Origin: Blasia pusilla
Lineage: Eukaryota > Marchantiophyta > Marchantiopsida > Blasiales
NCBI GenBank assembly: GCA_050084515.1
Contig: CM114272.1
Location: 49,600,001-49,664,000, forward strand
Direction: 5' to 3'
DNA length: 64,000 nt
A model generated the notes under the pieces. It worked only from the letters and a program-made list of their open reading frames with translations, had not been told where the DNA came from and did no database searches. Shown in pieces: positions 1 through 16,700 of this stretch (the stretch's first letter is position 1; each line of letters starts with the position of its first letter). Made by a program: the position numbers and the translations under genes.

Positions 1-244
1 ATTCACTACCAAGGCTAACTCCCAACGCAACAGGCTCAACTCAAAGAACTGACTGTTCTTTGAGTGCACTCCATCTTATATCCTCCAACCTAAGAGCGGG
101 CCCTACTGGGAAACTCACCCCCAACTGAGTAACCCCCAACCCTATGTATGGAACCGCATCTCTACCAAGCCACTACGGTCCTACATAAGGAATGGCCTCT
201 ACTAGCACACTATACTCTACGACATAATCCGTATGGTCATGACA
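1..244 (-). repeat. Inverted copy of LTR-like repeat found at 21427..21671
   Basis: This stretch is the reverse complement, at roughly nine bases in ten by eye, of 21427..21671. Both copies share the hairpin built on ACTCAAAGAACT, the ATATAAG-type TATA-like motif and the flanking GC-rich block. The copy is cut at the window edge and ends near 244, where it joins retrotransposon sequence of another family. It is probably the promoter-proximal part of an LTR lying in minus orientation. It has no coding content of its own. Confidence 0.75.
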
Positions 245-249
245 TATTA

Positions 250-405
250 TCTTCAAGTTTGTATTATATGTTGTATGGTTTTGCTCGTGGTGCAACCACT
301 ATGCTAGTTTGTGAGGGATGTTCAAGAGGATGGCATATGGTATGGCTCACGCCACCTCTTACTAGGGTTCCTCGGGGACAATGGATATGCCCCAGATGTA
401 CATAA
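250..405 (+). pseudogene. PHD-finger tail of a Ty3/gypsy polyprotein (fragment)
   Basis: An open frame ending at 405 carries the last part of a C4HC3 PHD finger: LVCEGC, then RGWH, then LTPPL, then GQWICPRC. The same module ends the integrase polyprotein in three other places in this window. The first Cys pair is changed to Tyr (YMLYG in place of CMLCG) and the Cys after the His is Trp, so zinc binding should be lost. The open frame reads back to 148, but everything before about 250 is the inverted LTR-like repeat and is not part of the domain. The fragment has no integrase in front of it and is a dead remnant. Confidence 0.7.
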
Positions 406-420
406 AGTAGATAGTAGGTA

Positions 421-3113
<2,693 letters not shown>

Positions 3114-3755
3114 ACAACATGGGAATATCATAATTAATTGCAGTTAACTTCTTAGCTTTGAGATGTAATTGCTCAATCAAAAGCCTTCTTCTTCTAATAG
3201 AGTTATTCTAGCTTGCTAGCACTTCATCATATCCTTCAAAAGTAGTAATGCAACTCAAACGGATTCCCTTTTCTTTGTTCTTTTGGATCTGTGCCAGGTA
3301 ACCAACACAATCACACATCCAATTTTCTTGAAGTAATAGTAGATCCTAATCCCTTACCACATATGAATTTCAATGTAGATAGTAACTTACAAATTTTGTA
3401 TACTTTCAAGATTTATTCTTTGGTTGGACTTCTCTCTTATTCATTGGAGGAGTTAAAACAAGGCCGGCATAAATGGGTTATGGGGAAACCCATCAAAAGT
3501 ACTCCTCATTGGAGTAGTACATGTCATTGCTTATGTGCATGTATTCCCTTGTGAGAAAGGAGAAACACATATTGTTATGTTTTCATCTTAATCATCAATA
3601 AAGCATTCATTCTAGTTGGTCTTAAGGAATTCAATGTTATAATCTACGGTACCTCTCCATGAATAAAGCTCAGATCCCACCAGATAATGTTCCTCACTTT
3701 GTTCAAAGGTCCTAAACTATATACTTTGCCACATAACCAAATATGAAGAAAATTT
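3114..3755. other. Intergenic, no supported gene
   Basis: AT-rich sequence with only short chance open frames. An 87-codon frame at 3291..3554 resembles nothing I recognise. It may be the decayed upstream part of the transposase remnant that follows. Confidence 0.5.
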
Positions 3756-4163
3756 TCACTTGATTTTATTACATGCTCCCCCCTTGTAACTCCATGGCCA
3801 ATCACATGTGCAACACTCTAATTGGAAATTGTATACAATCCCAAGTTTTGTTTGGCTCTTCACCATCGCTATTGTAGACCGAGTAATGTTACAATTATAA
3901 ACCACAATGCACCTCCTCTTCATTGGTGATTGATAAACTACCATCTCCTCGTGCTCCATGGCATAGAAGCTTGCATTCTTACAAAATTGGATTTTGTGGT
4001 AGGATGTCCCCACTCTAAACTTCATGTTACCATAGTACTCCTCTATTGATGCATTTGTGTCCATGTCGGATTGTTTGAAAGTGCGTGCATCCCTTACCCA
4101 CATCCCTAAAAATTGTATCCCGACATAATTGTTAGGAAATATTGTCTTGTATGCCACACTCAC
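3756..4163 (-). pseudogene. SWIM-zinc-finger transposase C-terminal remnant (MULE-like)
   Basis: The 135-codon frame contains DTNASIEEYYGNMKFR, which resembles the 'NTNN-ES-H' block near the end of Mutator-like transposases. It ends with NFQLECCTCDW followed by GGACN, a SWIM-type C-x-C...C-x-H zinc motif whose last His is not visible. No catalytic DDE part is recognisable upstream in either direction. This is probably an old transposase tail, separate from the MULE-like element at 36489..49775. Confidence 0.5.
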
Positions 4164-4677
4164 TTCAAGTCAAACACTAGTATAACATACAAAATGTGAC
4201 CAAGAAAGGAAGTTGGGAGTCTTATTACATGTGTAGCAAGAGGTAGATGATGCACGTAAATGTGGAGCCATTCTACCACCCAAAAAGGAGGCTTAAATTT
4301 TCTTACTTTTTAATCATAGGCAAGCTAGACTACAATCACAACTAGTGGACACTCGTGCAGGAGACTATTTAAATTAATTACGGATGATCACTAATGACTA
4401 AACTAACCCTCAAATCTCTCAATCTAATTCTCAAATCAATTTCAAACATTTCTATTGGTCGAGAGGAGATGTGTTTTAAATTGGAAGGCCACTATCCAAT
4501 AAGATTCTTTTTCATGTGTGAATTTTCATAATGATTCCTTGTAGCAAAGTTTTAAGAGACTTTGATTTCAAATTAATTTCATATGAGCCGATTTAGGTTT
4601 ATAGAAACTTCGATTCAACGTCAATTCGAAGTAAACTTGTCTCCCTTGCGGGCATAAAACAAGCAACTGCCTTCAGG

Positions 4678-4751
4678 CGCTAGATGGAGGGGTCGAACCT
4701 ACGACCTTGCGGTTAACAGCCGCACGCTCTAACCAACTGAGCTAATCCAGC
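4678..4751 (-). tRNA. tRNA-Asn (anticodon GTT)
   Basis: The reverse complement starts GCTGGATTAGCTCAGTTGG and ends with a discriminator G, 74 nt in all with no intron and no encoded CCA. The anticodon loop CTGTTAA gives GTT at 4715..4717. The A box (TAGCTCAGTTGG) and B box (GGTTCGACC) are intact and the acceptor arms pair. A run of four T on the minus strand about 20 nt downstream (AAAA at 4655..4658) could terminate RNA polymerase III. It appears to be a functional nuclear gene. Confidence 0.9.
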
Positions 4752-5738
4752 AACTTCCATCAGCGGCAGTGGACAGTTAGATTTTGTTTTATTCTTTTTA
4801 ATCTGACGTAAAGTTGTACCCGACAGCACAAAGTAATGACATAACGGGGGAAAATAATATGAAGCTTCGGTGCGCAGGATCTATTACTGTAATGTCGTTG
4901 AACATTTCTGAATACGGCTTCGGGGCCTCACTCCGTATCTAGATATGTGCCAAAGCATTGAATTATTAAAACACCCTATTTGAATGACCGTTTATGGTTG
5001 TCTTCATACCTTTGAAGGTTAAGGAATACGTTTTCCATGTTGAATCCATCCAATTCATGAATGCTAAATCTTTCTTATTTCCAACACTCAATTGTGCATA
5101 TAAAGGAGACGATTGCTCCTACTCCGGAGTGGGAGCGGAGGCGGATGAAGGGTGGCTTGCCACAATTAGGGTCTCAGGAGGGGAGGACAGAGTTAGCCAT
5201 GTTCAATGCATGGAAAGTTAGATTTCCATGCATTGAAGCTTCTTGTCCTTGTGGCTTACAGTAGAGGTAGCATTTCATTTGATTCTCCATCACATGACCT
5301 TGTAGTAACCAAGTTGTGACAATGTAGGACATGGGGACGTGTCTGTGAGTACTTGTGAGTCATGCGTGCTCTACGCCCTATGTATATTGTGCCTCCAATA
5401 CTTGACAATAATGATGCCCCCCGGAGGCTACCTCCTCGCTTAGCAATCAATATCCCAACTTTTGTATGTGAGTTCCACCACAACATAGTTGTTTGCCTTA
5501 TATCATTCCTCTTTGCACAAGCGCTTGCAGTTCTCCATGGATTTCGTCTAGAGGTTTTTCTCCCATGGTGTACGAACATCTTCATAATTTCTTTTATTCT
5601 AAAGATTCACTAGTGGCTTTTCTTAGTTGCTCCAATTTTTCTCTCATCTAGTTCAAGGGAGAGTTTCTGTAATAGTGGCCCAAATCTTAGAATCATTTTG
5701 GAAAGTCCAAGGAGGGTGAAGGGATACCTCTAATCGTC
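4752..5738. other. Intergenic, possible decayed 5' part of LINE
   Basis: No frame with recognisable similarity. The sequence leads directly into the LINE remnant at 5739 and may hold its degraded upstream portion. The open frames at 4994..5613 overlap in both strands with no domain I can name. Confidence 0.4.
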
Positions 5739-7636
5739 ATGGGTGAGGCGCTCTTGAGCTTGATGAGTTGCACAATTGCTCTACAATATTATGAGGCCGT
5801 CGAGTCAAAGCTAAGTCCACGTCTATTTGGAGTTGCGATCCCAACCGATTATGAGACAATCGAATTGGGTTTGAGGGATTCTCTCAATATGAATGCAGAG
5901 TATGTGGTTCTTCAAGTGGGTGTTGAGAACGCCTTCAACTCAACGTCTTGTGTGGCTATCTTCTTGGAGTTGAGGGATAGGGTTGGCCCCATTGCGAGCC
6001 ACATTCCCTTTGTGTGGGCTTTCTATGGGGCCCCTTATACCCTTATTTCCACCATGGTCAACTCAAGTCTTGGGTAGGTCACACAATTTTATAGTTTGTC
6101 ACCAATACTTATCAAGGTGATCCCCTAGGTGGCGCTCTTTCTGCTTTGGCTCATTATTGAGAAGTTCTTTCTATAATACAAGCCTTCACAGGTTGCATTT
6201 TCCCCTTGTTGGTGGATGATACTCATATTGTTAGCCTTGGAGATATCAATGCCACCACATTCTAGCACTTAACTACACAATTGGCATGTGTCGGCCTAGC
6301 GGTAAAGATGGGAAGCCTACCCTTTGATGTTCACTTACATGATGGGTTCATGACACTTCATGGGGGTCTACACCTCTACACATTGGGGAACCCACCTACA
6401 AGCCATGACTTTGTCTCAAGTTTTTTTACAGTGGCATTTACCAATTGCAAGGATTTGCTTCACATCGATGACCTCACAAGGATTGGTGATTCTCAAGTTG
6501 CTTTCAACATTCTCTCCTCTTATTTTGCTAGACATCCTCATTATCTCATTGGAAGCATGTGGATTTCTAGCCACCTCTATACTCTCCTTGGATAATTTGA
6601 TAGGAGGATCTATCAAAATTAGAGATCTTTTAGGGTCTAGCTCCTTTCAGAGTCACAAGAGGGTGCTAGCCTGTACATAGTCCTCTTGGCCAATTACCTT
6701 AAGTGGGGTTGGTCTTCTTTGGACTAAGTTAGTAGCCCCTTCATATTTTTTAAGGGAGTTTTTCCTTTATATCACCCCTTCTTTTCTCTAGAGACTTTGT
6801 TAGGGATAAAACCCTCCTACTTATGTATCCCAAGTGGATGACATCTCCTTTCTCATGTAGTCTTACCTTAGAGCATACAGAGATTCCCTTTTAGGTGAGG
6901 CTAAAGAGATTCACCTGACTTTCTCCTCTCTAGTTATCTCTTGTCAATCTAGGATCCAATCTTCTTTAATGGAAGCCCACTTTGAGGAAATTTTTAGAGG
7001 CACTATGTATGCTAGGGGTATTTCCATGGGCGTTCAGCCACATATTTGCTCTTGCTTTGGGAAGGGGGCAAGCTTGTGGGTGCTCGCCCCTTCATTTTGG
7101 CTTTTTGTATCACACTAATTATTTTCAACACAACAATGTGCTTCTGTCTAGGCCTCTCCCAACCGTCTGTGGTTAGTTCGGAATCTTGTGAGTGTCATCG
7201 GAGCTTGGATTTTGGTGTGCATTTAGCATGTGATCCAATTTAAGGTGAGATTATTGCCACTAACGATGTTGTGAGGGATATCATGTTATGTATTGCTCGT
7301 GAGGATGCCTACCACGTGTAAAAATATTGGCAATACTCCATGTCAGATTTCCTAATTCCTCTTGATCTTTATACGAAGCGAGAAGTTCAGGTGGTGGTTT
7401 TTGTCAATGTCGAAGTTATAGATCCTATACGAAAACCTATTTGGGCACACGTGGTGGCACCACAAAAATTGCTACAAGGAGTAGCAATGATGAACAAGAC
7501 TCAACTTTGTAGTCTTCACAACGGATATTATTTCATCCCACTAGCCATAAAGATATATGGGGCTATGGGGGAGAGGTTTGACTTGTTCAGTGTTGATTGC
7601 GCTCATAATCTCCACTCAAGAAATGAGTTTTCATAA
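5739..7636 (+). pseudogene. Non-LTR (LINE-type) retrotransposon, decayed reverse transcriptase and C-terminal domain
   Basis: 5739..6077 encodes VGVENAFNS followed by LRDRVGPIASHIPFVWAFY, the reverse transcriptase block that starts at the first catalytic Asp position; that position is Glu here. In a shifted frame at 6110..6245 QGDPLGGALSALAHY is followed by LVDDTHIV, the YxDD-type catalytic motif. 7220..7636 in shifting frames encodes NDVVRDIML, VEVIDPIR and FIPLAIKIYGAMGERFD, which resemble the C-terminal part of such elements. Stops and frameshifts break the frame every 100-200 codons. The element type is inferred from motif order only. Confidence 0.65.
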
Positions 7637-10600
7637 TGCACTCTCCACACAACGAATGCTTGTAAGTGTATGTCCTTGTAGGAGAACATCCGGACATGGT
7701 ACAAGAACAAAATAAAGAAGTTAAGTATTGCATTTATGCAATGGGGTGAACTAGAATATTTGAACATTCCGAGAATGCCTTAGTATTTCTTTTCCCAACA
7801 AGAGCGCTTGAATCAAAGTTTGCCTTTCATGTTTCTATCCTTCTTTATATTTTTCACAACCATATCAATTGTTCAATGAGTGTTTGAAAGTTTACTGCCC
7901 ATTGAAAATCCTCCTTAAAATACCCCGATAGCTTCTATATGAAAAAATTAAAATTAATCAAGTGTTGGCTATCTTTCGTTGAAAGTACTTATACACTCTA
8001 TTATGTTAGCACCTACCTCCATCCATGGTTCTCGAAGAATTTCGAAGATTGGCGTCACTTAAAAATGCGTGCCGTAATGCCCTCCTCCTCTCAAATCATA
8101 AAATGGAGTATATTACTTGCCACAAATGTAAAAAAATATTCATAAAATTTGAAAAAAGTTTTAGGATTTGAAGTACTATAACTTTCTAAATTTTCTTGAA
8201 CGTCTGGTTTTACTCTGACCATTCAAGTGGTCAACTACTTTCAAATCCCAATGTATACTTCCGACTTTCTTTGTAAGGGCTACAAAATTAAAAATATGCG
8301 AAAGTTTGAGAAAAATGTATGACATCAAATCAGGGATTTCCTCGTAAAATCCTAAGATTTCCAACTCGGATTCTCAAATACCTAGATCGAAGTTGCTTGA
8401 TCCAAAAAATTACATTCCGGAAGAAGTTCCTGAAAATAACTTTCTTGGTCTTGATTTCACCTAATCTTCAATCTACACTATAATGGGAGAGTGCCCTTAT
8501 AAGGGGTGCCCCGCTCCTGGTAACATCTATCTTTTTCAACCTATAATTATTTGACACATGTCACTATTTACGAATGTTATTTCAAAGTGTGAAGGGATGT
8601 ATTTTCGCCTTTTCCGAGTCTTAAACTCGAAAAAGGCAGAAGGTCCGAATGACCTAAACCAAATCATATAAGTTCTTTTGAAAGTAATGGCTAAGAGAGT
8701 GGTGTGGGTGTAACCACTTATAATGATGATTTTGAAATGCCCGAGATTGTGAGTTATCCTCTTGACTGCAAGGATGAAGAGCACGGCCTACAATTTTTAG
8801 GGTCCCAAGCTTTATCTTACATTTTTCACCCGTTCCGAGCATGGACACCACTAGCTCAGCACCAGCTAGTAAGTTAAGACTACTATATGCCCTTGAACAT
8901 GATAGTTATGATAAGATTCTTGAGATCGTGCGATTGCCACTTAAGGGATAGCAAAAAATATGTTTCGTGGACACATCTTCTTTTGCGATGAAAACTTTAT
9001 CAGTCTGCAGAACTTTATCAGACTAATAAAGGTTTTTGGCTAGAAGTGCGAATTGATCAGCAGAGAAACCGGCGGCTTGAGAATGACAAGTTGAAGATAC
9101 CGCTGGCCCCCAACCTGCACTACTCACTACACGACAGGAGGATCGACACTAACTAGCCACTGCACGCCAATTTACTCACATAAACACGACAAAATCTGGC
9201 AAAAACGTACACAGGGCACAGCTATGCGGGCCAGACTGTCACTGGCAGAATCAAAGTCAAGTTGGATGATTGTGAGTGGCGGCACAACAACACCAGCACC
9301 ATATCACTTATTACTCGCGCGTGTGGAAGTGACCGACCTACATTGACCTTTCTACCGGTCGGCTGGTTTGGCGCTGGATGACTGCCGTACGCTTGGCCGC
9401 TCTTTTCCAGACCGGATGTGTTGCTCACCCGTGCTTCCATCACTCCACAATTTGCAGGCGATACGGCAGAAACACAAGAAATGTGGCATTCAAACGTTGG
9501 AACTGTGACGTCAGCAATTACCACATACAATCTAAACTTTAAGTAAACCACTACACAAATCACTCTCCTGTGGAGACCTCGCTCACACCACGACAGAGAC
9601 GAATCTTCAGCTACGGTCGTTACCATTCTCAGCGAGACGATATATGACTTCACCCCTCGGAAGCTCATGTATCCAGACAGCATCTGTCGACCCTCAAATT
9701 TAGATACGACCAGTTTAGACTCTAAATCATTTTCAAGGGGACCTTTCTCCAGCCTGCAGATAATAAACGGATCTGTCCAACCCTCGAACTACGACAAATT
9801 GCAAGGCTTGAAGTCCCCAGGAAACTTTTTGTTCCGAGCCGAGGTCTGGAGAAAGGGCACATGACTCATTTCCAAGCAAAGGCCAAACAAAACCCTGGTG
9901 GCAGGGATTTCTAGAAAACCCTTGCCACCAGGTTTCTTGCTTGGGAAGGGATTAAGAAAACCAAGCAGGCAAATTACTCAAGTTCAATCAAAACTTCGTG
10001 CCAAGAGGCAAGAGATCACTCTTTGTATCCGTTCTGGATGCGTGAGTTCCTTTACCGCTAAAAAACATGCCGCTAAAAAACAAGGTGTGCAAATTCATCA
10101 TTTCTGATGTTATTGAATGCATTTGGACCCCTGGCAACTAAGATCCAACTCGTTTAGCTTGAGGAGGCATGGCCCCAAGCTAGTCAGATACACACTTTTT
10201 GTTTCAAAATGACTGGCATCATGTTGCTGAGGTGGAAATATCATCACTCTCATAAGAGTAACCAGAAGATACAGGAGAGACGGCAGGTGCATATAATCAC
10301 AGTACATACCAAACTCTTTTTCATGGTTAGAAGGTTAATCAATATGGTGAACTACCCAGAGACGGGACCCGCGCAGGTGGTTCTGTTTAAGAATTCTAAA
10401 GAATAGGTACATGAAAAATGGATGAATTAAGCTGTCTTACCTTGTCTTCATCTTTTCTTGTTCCACCTGAAGCCTACTCTGAGTGTTCTGTCACAAACTT
10501 GAACAATGCACAGCATCTTTGCCTGTTGCCCAACCCAAGTGTTTGGCAAAGGTCAACTTCAAGGCATCATGAAATTGACAATGCACCAGACTTCACAGAT

Positions 10601-10724
10601 ACTCTTTGAAGGGGCTCCATCCTGATGCTATAAATAGAAGTAAATTTACAGAAAGCCATGATCGGAAAGAGACCGATATCAGCACTCTTTGTGGGAAAAG
10701 AGTGGGACTTTTGACACGACCTGA
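7637..10724. other. Intergenic, no supported gene
   Basis: Mostly AT-rich and without recognisable domains. The 153-codon minus frame at 9222..9683 has no motif I know. The region just left of 10725 is likely 3' UTR and downstream sequence of the SUD1-like gene. No RNA gene or clear repeat family was seen. Confidence 0.5.
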
Positions 10725-13700
10725 TCATTGGTCAGCATTGCTTGAAGAAGTAGCAGTGGAGTGACGGAACCGTAAAGATGCACCAGCCATCCCTAATCTC
10801 TCACCCTCCTGGATTGCCGCCCTTATTAAAACATCTCTAGATTCACCTTGTGTGTATTTGCTCTTATCCTCCACACCACTACTGCTTCCCGCCACAGCAG
10901 GGTTCAACAAATTAGAAGCTGTGTCTTTGTCTTGCTCTGTCGGGCCTCCTAACCTAGGAACATCTTCAACACCTGGTCCTGCAAACCTGGCTACAGGTCT
11001 GGGAAAAGAATCTACTTTAGGACTTGATGGTGATCCACTTCTTCTCCTTTCTTCTTTAAAGTTGTGAAGCCTTCTTCCAACCAAATACCGATCATCTCGT
11101 ATTGAGTTGTGAAGATCCAACAACCATTGCCGCAGTCGTTTCATACCATACCAAAGCAGCCCCAGTGCAAGGCAACCCAGCCAGGCAAATCGATTCACTG
11201 CTGAATTGACAATCACAGAGTAGCCCAAACATGGAAACATCCACTGTGCAAATATGTAAGGTACACTGAGTGCTATCACAAGCCTAATGAGAATGGGACA
11301 GATGATCTCCTTAAATACCCAAAAGCCTCGCAGATTCGCAAATCCATCAGACCTGACCTGCTCAAATTTAGTTCGCCAGCTCTCATCCGCCAAAGGTGTG
11401 ATCTGACCAAGCATCACCTGCAACACCCCACATCATATCACTGCAGGAAAATGCTTGCATTACAGTGTACAAAAGTAAATCTTCTGAATGGCTGGCTAGT
11501 CATAGGAAGAAAATTTGAAACATACAACCGAATTACCAATACTCCTTACAATAGTGCAAATGGAAACTACAATTGCACATACCCTAACCCAGATTCACAA
11601 AAAAGCACAGGGGTCACTGAGGAAAAAAATTACCAATCTTGTCCAAATCTTCAAGAAAACGAGTCCCAAAGCCCAGTCTTGGTAGAATATAAAGACTGGG
11701 CTCTCATCAATTGGCACCCGTAAAGGCACCACAACAAGGAGCTCAAAAAGTAAACCAATTAAAATGGGAATAGCAACAATCTGCAAAACAAAATTTTTGT
11801 TAAAGTAGGGATCACCGTCACAAAAACCATCCTAAGATTTAATTGAGACTCCCTGCTGACAGGCTCATGCTGACACACTCATGAATCCTCCTGGTGACCA
11901 ACATACTTAGCCAACTCATCAACCTACAGTAAAGCAAACTAAATGATCCACACACAATAGAAATCGCCTGACATATATGCAGTCCACAGAAAATCAAAAT
12001 GACCTACCCAGAGAGCTAGCAGCACACAACTCTTAGCGACGATGGCAGACCACTTTAACACCTGCATGAGCAAAACATGAACATCATGCGTTCTCAGGTA
12101 ATCAACCACATATCGCACAGCCGCTGCTGTTGCCCACAATACATAACACCCAATGTTGAAGGCATACAGATCTGCAGGCAACAAGACAACAAATTCATCA
12201 ATTTTCTGGATGAGGTAGACTATTACAAAGTCAGGTCAAAACTACATATAGCAATACATTATCTGGCAAATTTATTTACAAAACCTGCCAACCACGCAAC
12301 CATTACTTCCCAAAGAAGTCTTAGCCTAGTGGGGCAAACAATCGCATCAGTCAGTGACTCCAACAAGGGTAAAATCCAATAGAACTCACCATTGCATTTG
12401 GCACCCCGTGCTATTGGAAGCTGTGAAAACAAGGAGAAGATTCCACGACCAAGAGAAACAGGTACAAGAACCATTGCTGAGTTGAAAGCAAGAAGAGTTA
12501 ACCAAGCACCAACCAAGAGCAGCACAATTCGTAAAACGAATTTGTACCTGCACAAAAAATAGTTTCCACCCACAAAGGCTGATCAAATATTCAAATTAAC
12601 ACATTACTCTCCATCTCTCAGGACATCATCCCACAAAAATTGTCCACACGTTTTGGACCTCATGGCTGACAGGTAGGCATTTTAAGGTATGCTTCCTGCT
12701 TCACCATGCCAACCCCAGTTTTCACCATCTCATGTTCAACTATCAAAATCTGCCAACTCAGACCTCAGTAAGAACCCAAGCAAATCAGAAAACAACAAAC
12801 TTCCCAACACTTACAAATGAGGAAAACCTTTTGGAATGATCAACAAAAGCTAAAAACCTAGAGTTACTCAAGAACGTACTCTTCTGAGCTTGTTTCATCA
12901 TCCACATCATACTGTTCACCGTCAATTACCAATGGCACCCCACTTTCCCTCTGTTCAGCAGCCATAACTTGTGCACGAAGCACACCTGGAGCATCAGCAC
13001 CCTCTTCCGGTACCCTGGGCCCCTGTTCCTGCTCATTATTGTTGGCATTGGTTTCCTCTGGTCCAGGGAGTAGAAACTCACAAAGGCCAAGTGCCCAACC
13101 CACCACTGAAAACCAATGAAAAAGAGCAGCTTTGATTGTAGCTCGTGGTCGAAAATGCTCCACAGCAAATGGAATGCAGATGTGGAATAAGAGCATGTCT
13201 GCAGGAATCTCCGTAAAGGGGTCTGACACTCTGAAGAGAAACAAGAGTTAATTCAACCTCTTAATCCCAGCTTATCAACCAGCACCACGAATTATCTAAC
13301 CCTCCTTTAATCATGCATACATCTCAGCGGTAAGACTGTCTCAAATATTCTTCTCAGGAAAGCTCTACAGGATATCTTCGTGAACTCCATACACTTCTCT
13401 TCCTCTTGAATGCCATACATGAGAATGTTGTCTGCTACCGATCTATACAGACATTATCTTCAAATAATAACTGAGACCCAACCCACCTGATATCAAGAGG
13501 GAACAGAGTGGGTGCTCCAAGAATGGCAAGCCGCACTGGCAGAAACACCAACATCACAATGAGACTGCCATACACTACGACGGAGAGAAGCACACGCCGT
13601 GCATGCTTGTGAAGAGGATCATCTATAAGATCCCGGAAAGGATTGTAGTTCGGATCTGTTGGATCACGAAGGAAGTAGAGTACTCCAGGTCGAAGAACCT

Positions 13701-16700
13701 GTCATGTACCAACCAAGACACCCAGTAAATAATCACTGTGAAAACATAGAATTCTCTCCCAAATTGATGAGTATCGACACAATCCATCCATCCCTCAGAG
13801 ATTGCTCTGCAAAAGCTGACAGCTCAGACTCCTGGCCAGGAACCCAAAATTTCTTCCACTGTGAGGAAACAGAAGCCAGAAATCTTTTTAAACAGAAGCT
13901 TAATTAAAATGAGAACGAAACCTGTCTAAACAGCATCTAGTTATGGTCTGGAATTCAACCAATACATCATAACACTCGAAGGAGAACCCAGACTCATGAT
14001 TATGTGAGGATGCTATTCTGAGTGAAAGCTGATGGTCAATATACGATGGCAAGATCTCAACCACAAAGTTTTAACCAAGCAACATCATCAAGGTCGTCCT
14101 CTACAGAAGGACAGCTGTTTCACACTAATGCACCCTAACACAATCCTTCAACTAAATCAATACGCTGCACAACAATATATGGAACCTTCTCTAGACAGCC
14201 ACCACTAATTTGCCCACCATCCTATACTGGATTGGGGCATAAAGTACCTGGAATTAAAATACAACCTGTCATTAAAACCCATTTTGCTGGATAGAACTAT
14301 CTTCACCTCAGAACATCCAAGAGAGACGTTTCCAATGCATAATTCCAGTTCATGTCACACTAGCAAAGTGCAAAACATGTCATAGTATTCTCTTTGTGTG
14401 TGCCTTCCCTCGGCATGTGGATCTCCCCGTCACCACTACTATCACAAACTAGATTTGAAATTTTACTTGGGTACAACAAAGAAATCCATATTGGTAAATT
14501 TAAATTTTCAGTATCTAGCTCTAGCCATTAGAGGAGACCATCTAAGACGCACAAGAGTATGGAGAACAGAAACATAGATAAAAAGAGCTGTGTAGTGCTT
14601 CGTACCTCGCGTAGTAGGCTCACGAAGATGCTTATTTGGAGCATATAAACAATTCCAACTAGCCAGTGAAGTAGTGAACTTGTCAGCGGCGAAGACCAAA
14701 AGAAATCCACGCGCTGAGCAATGGAGACATCCAGCATACCAAGTGTGCAGACATCAAGCCACCACCCACACAAAAGTGGGAAAACTCCAAGTTCAATTAT
14801 AAGTAGAAAGGCAACCTTGACCATTGTTGCCATGTACTTAACCCCAGCCATCACCTGCCTAGCTACCGATGGAGCAGCCTCTGCCATGGTGGCAACTCCA
14901 TGAATCCGTCCCACTGTAATTGGTTCTCCTCTACTGTATCTGATAAGTGCTATTAGACCAAGATACAAACTCAATGCGAGAAGAATAACACCATAGCCAA
15001 CAGCAACTGTTGCAGCATCCGAAAGACGAAGGGCTGCCACCATCGCCTCTGTCACAGCATTCCCCATAGATCTTGCACTCAATCCATAGGCAACCCCACC
15101 AAGAGTACCACCACCAGCAACGATATTATCCATGCTACTGTTGGACCTCACCAGATCATAGAATATTGACTTTGCCTCAAAGATTGATGACATGTTCACC
15201 AATGGAACTTTTCCAGCCCCTAAGGAAGTGATATTGGCTGCTGTCATTGCACTAGCACTGGCACTAATAGTAGCAACAACCAGACGGGAGGCTATGGACA
15301 GAACCACTCTTCCTAAAGTGAACGGGACCAATGCCACAAGAGCCAGAAAGATAGCATTGCTTGCTAGCACCTGCAAACTCCACATTAGCCCCAAGTAAGT
15401 ATCCAGATCCATAATTGTGCATATAGCAATGTCTAAAACACCACCATTAGTACAATCTCTTCAACAACCATTCACAGGATGCAAACAAGTTCATGTAGAA
15501 CTTCACTGAGCTACACAAAGAAACCAAGCTACCAACCAATTCAAACCTGATAATAAAGGGCGGGGACACAATCTATTCAAGGTACAGAACAATGACCTGC
15601 CCAACCTCATGCACTATCATGCAATACTTACCGTGATTGCATTTTCAATCAAGTGAAATACAGGGCCCTGCATCCCAACAAGTTCATCAAAGGGGACATC
15701 TTCTGCACCATCACCATCCTCCACTGCGTCAAACATTTGCTCTACATGTGCTTCTAAGCGAGCTGCTTGCATCTCCAACCGTGCAGCCACATTCTCTGCA
15801 TTCCGCCTAATCAGCTGTCCTGCACCTGCAGCTAGACCCTGACCAGCAACAGCCTCTCCATTACCAGCAATAGGTGGGACAAGTGGTTCTTGTGCTTCGG
15901 CCACTCCTCTACCAACTATACCATGTACCTCCCGTTCTACCTGCCTGCCCACCCTTCCTCTGTCCGCGGCTTCTTCTGCACGGTCACCTTCTTGACCCCC
16001 CAGCTCTCGCAGATGCCTAAAGTACTCCCTTAATGATGTAGCACCCAAGAAAATGAAGACGATCCCGGCTGACAATAAGAATCCATGCAAGCAGTCCGTT
16101 AACAGTAGACCAGGCGTGAACCGGCTCACAAACAACTTGTGTGCCTCACTGAAACTCCTCACGAAGGTAAACCGCCAAATCCAGAAGGTCGTAAATGGAA
16201 TGAAGAGAAGCCACACGGAAAGTACAAACGCAAGCCGCAAAAAAAATTGCATGCCGCGAGCTGCCTTCAACACCAGTCCAAGTATGAGCTCCTGAAAAGG
16301 CAACCTTGTAGGTGCATTCTCCGCGTACACGGGAGAAAACGAAAAAGCATGCTTGCACACCTGTCATTTCGAACGGAAGTAACAGTGGTAAGCAACAAGT
16401 CCACCGCACAACATATAGCAGTCAACAACAAGAGCCCTACTCAAAATACACCGTCCACCAAGAGAAATCGAGAGTACATTGATTTTCACCTTCTATTTCC
16501 CCTTGACCAAGTTTTGACAATTTTATTTGTTTTAAAAACCCTAAAACGGAGAAGTGTGAGCTACCGACAATACCTCTGCTTTCACAGGTTGCCCACCATT
16601 CCAAGAACGGGACTAACCGGCAGTAAACGAACGCCACAGAGCTTCCTAAACTTCCTCATACTAAAAGAAAATCATATTCGATTCATGCGACGAATTTATT

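Noticed and set aside
9222-9683. 153-codon minus-strand frame as a gene
   Set aside because: There is no recognisable domain, no splice or neighbour context, and the composition is like the flanks.
10852-11067. Plus-strand frame of 71 codons
   Set aside because: It is antisense to the last exon of the SUD1-like gene and has no independent support.
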